DNA of 5,775 nt, taken from assembly GCA_002451715.1 (NCBI GenBank), contig DKDD01000149.1:1-5775 (forward strand), in the 5' to 3' direction. The stretch is from Ruminococcaceae bacterium UBA6857 (lineage in GTDB: Bacteria > Bacillota > Clostridia > Oscillospirales > Acutalibacteraceae). The notes below the pieces were generated by a model that was not told the DNA's origin, did no database searches, and saw only the letters and a list, made by a program, of their open reading frames with translations. The number at the start of each line of letters is the position of its first letter. Positions within the stretch are counted from its first letter, which is position 1. Below are positions 5,082 to 5,775 of this stretch, in pieces. The position numbers were made by a program, and so were the translations under genes.

Positions 5082-5775
5082 TTATGTTTCGTTTTGAATT
5101 TCGTCCTCTTCGTTTTCAATGTCCGTTATCGACGCGTCGCGGAAAGGAAGAATAACAATAAAATCGGTATGGTCGGTTGAACTTTTTGCTTTGAGCGTTC
5201 CGCCGTGAAGTTCAACAATCTGCTTTGAAATCGCAAGTCCGAGACCGGAACCGCCCGTTGCCGAAGCGCGCGAAGAATCAAGCCGATAAAACTTTTCAAA
5301 AAGGCGGTCAAGATTTTCTTTCGGAATCTCGTCGCAGCGGTTGCGGAATTTTACGATTACATAGCCGTTTCGTTTTCTTGCGCCGATGATTATCGTTGAG
5401 TTTTCATAGCTGTAGCTGACGGCGTTTTTGAGCAGGTTGTCAAAAACCCTTGCAATTTTGTCTGCGTCGGCAAACATCATGATTTTTTCGTTGACGTCAA
5501 TTCTGCATTTAAGATTTTTTGCCTTGAACATCGGATAAAACTCTTCCGTCATTTGCGAAAGCATCAGACCGAGGTCGATTCGGTTGTTTTGAAGTCTGAT
5601 TTCGTTGAGATTGAAGCGCGTGATTTCAAAAAATTCGTTGATGAGCTGTTCAAGTCGATACGCCTTTTCAAGCGCGATTCCCGTGTACTTTGCCTTTTGC
5701 GCTGTCGGAAGTTCCGGACATTCGTCCAAAAGCGAAAGATAGCCGATTACGCTTGTCAGCGGCGTTTTGAGGTCG
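5082..5775 (-). CDS. Sensor histidine kinase, VanS/CiaH-like, C-terminal 230 aa only (5' end outside the window)
   Basis: Cytoplasmic catalytic part of a two-component sensor kinase; the N-terminal sensing and membrane part is not in the window. The first in-window residues are DLKTPLTSVIGYLSLL, the HisKA helix just after the phosphoacceptor His. The base left of that codon (third base C) agrees with a His codon CAC. The dimerisation domain continues through EQLINEFFEITRF. The ATP-binding domain has an N-box, DNLLKNAVSYSY (in-window 112-123), a weak G1 region, FRNRCDEIPKE (143-153), the F-box FEKFYRLD (159-166) and G2, GGSGLGLA (174-181). The missing DxGxG in G1 is usual for VanS-type kinases. 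An acidic tail (IENEEDE) ends it. A TTG at 5729 is a Leu codon inside the domain and not a start. The partner response regulator is probably encoded just upstream, out of sight. Confidence 0.93.
   Translation of the reverse strand, partial: DLKTPLTSVIGYLSLLDECPELPTAQKAKYTGIALEKAYRLEQLINEFFEITRFNLNEIRLQNNRIDLGLMLSQMTEEFYPMFKAKNLKCRIDVNEKIMMFADADKIARVFDNLLKNAVSYSYENSTIIIGARKRNGYVIVKFRNRCDEIPKENLDRLFEKFYRLDSSRASATGGSGLGLAISKQIVELHGGTLKAKSSTDHTDFIVILPFRDASITDIENEEDEIQNET

Noticed and set aside
5727..5729. TTG as start codon of a short separate kinase protein
   Set aside because: The frame stays open to the window edge and encodes the conserved HisKA segment DLKTPLTSVIGYL, so this TTG is an internal leucine.

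Overview
The window carries seven protein genes, all on the minus strand, closely packed and with no RNA genes, insertion sequences or CRISPR arrays. Read in the direction of transcription (high to low coordinates) the order is: the 3' part of a sensor histidine kinase, a membrane-anchored VanY-type D,D-carboxypeptidase, the tRNA 2-thiouridylase MnmA, a GNAT acetyltransferase, a SigH-like sigma factor, a small double zinc-ribbon protein and a class I methyltransferase. The organism looks like a low-to-mid GC Gram-positive of the class Clostridia (Oscillospirales/Eubacteriales-like). The grounds are AGGAGG-type ribosome binding sites, sigma-A promoters with TTGACA/TATAAT boxes, a SigH-family sigma factor, a VanS-like kinase and a zinc-ribbon family common in that class. 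The species cannot be told from the sequence.

5775-4935 (kinase end and the gap after it). The window opens inside the HisKA dimerisation helix; the phosphoacceptor histidine codon lies just outside. The 147-base gap after the kinase is the most organised non-coding DNA here. It holds a stem-loop with a trailing U-run (candidate terminator). It then holds five C(T/G)TAA(G/A/T) hexamers at exact 11-base steps, which is the geometry of an OmpR/PhoB-family response-regulator array. Next comes a perfect TATAAT with no recognisable -35, and finally a long inverted repeat that would pair with the ribosome binding site of the carboxypeptidase gene, but only in transcripts that enter from upstream. 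The simplest reading is a kinase/regulator pair that directly activates a cell-wall D,D-carboxypeptidase.

4934-2427 (carboxypeptidase, mnmA, GNAT). A strong extended -10 promoter begins immediately after the carboxypeptidase stop codon and drives mnmA. The acetyltransferase follows mnmA by 23 bases and is probably co-transcribed. A 9-bp perfect inverted repeat lies over the mnmA -10 and start point.

2426-1 (sigma factor, zinc ribbon, methyltransferase). The sigma gene has a textbook promoter of its own (TTGACA, 17 bases, TATCAT). The zinc-ribbon gene follows by about 108 bases with no promoter I can recognise. A 23-bp-stem hairpin separates it from the methyltransferase gene, whose stop codon is near the left edge. 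No gene-free stretch exceeds 300 bases.
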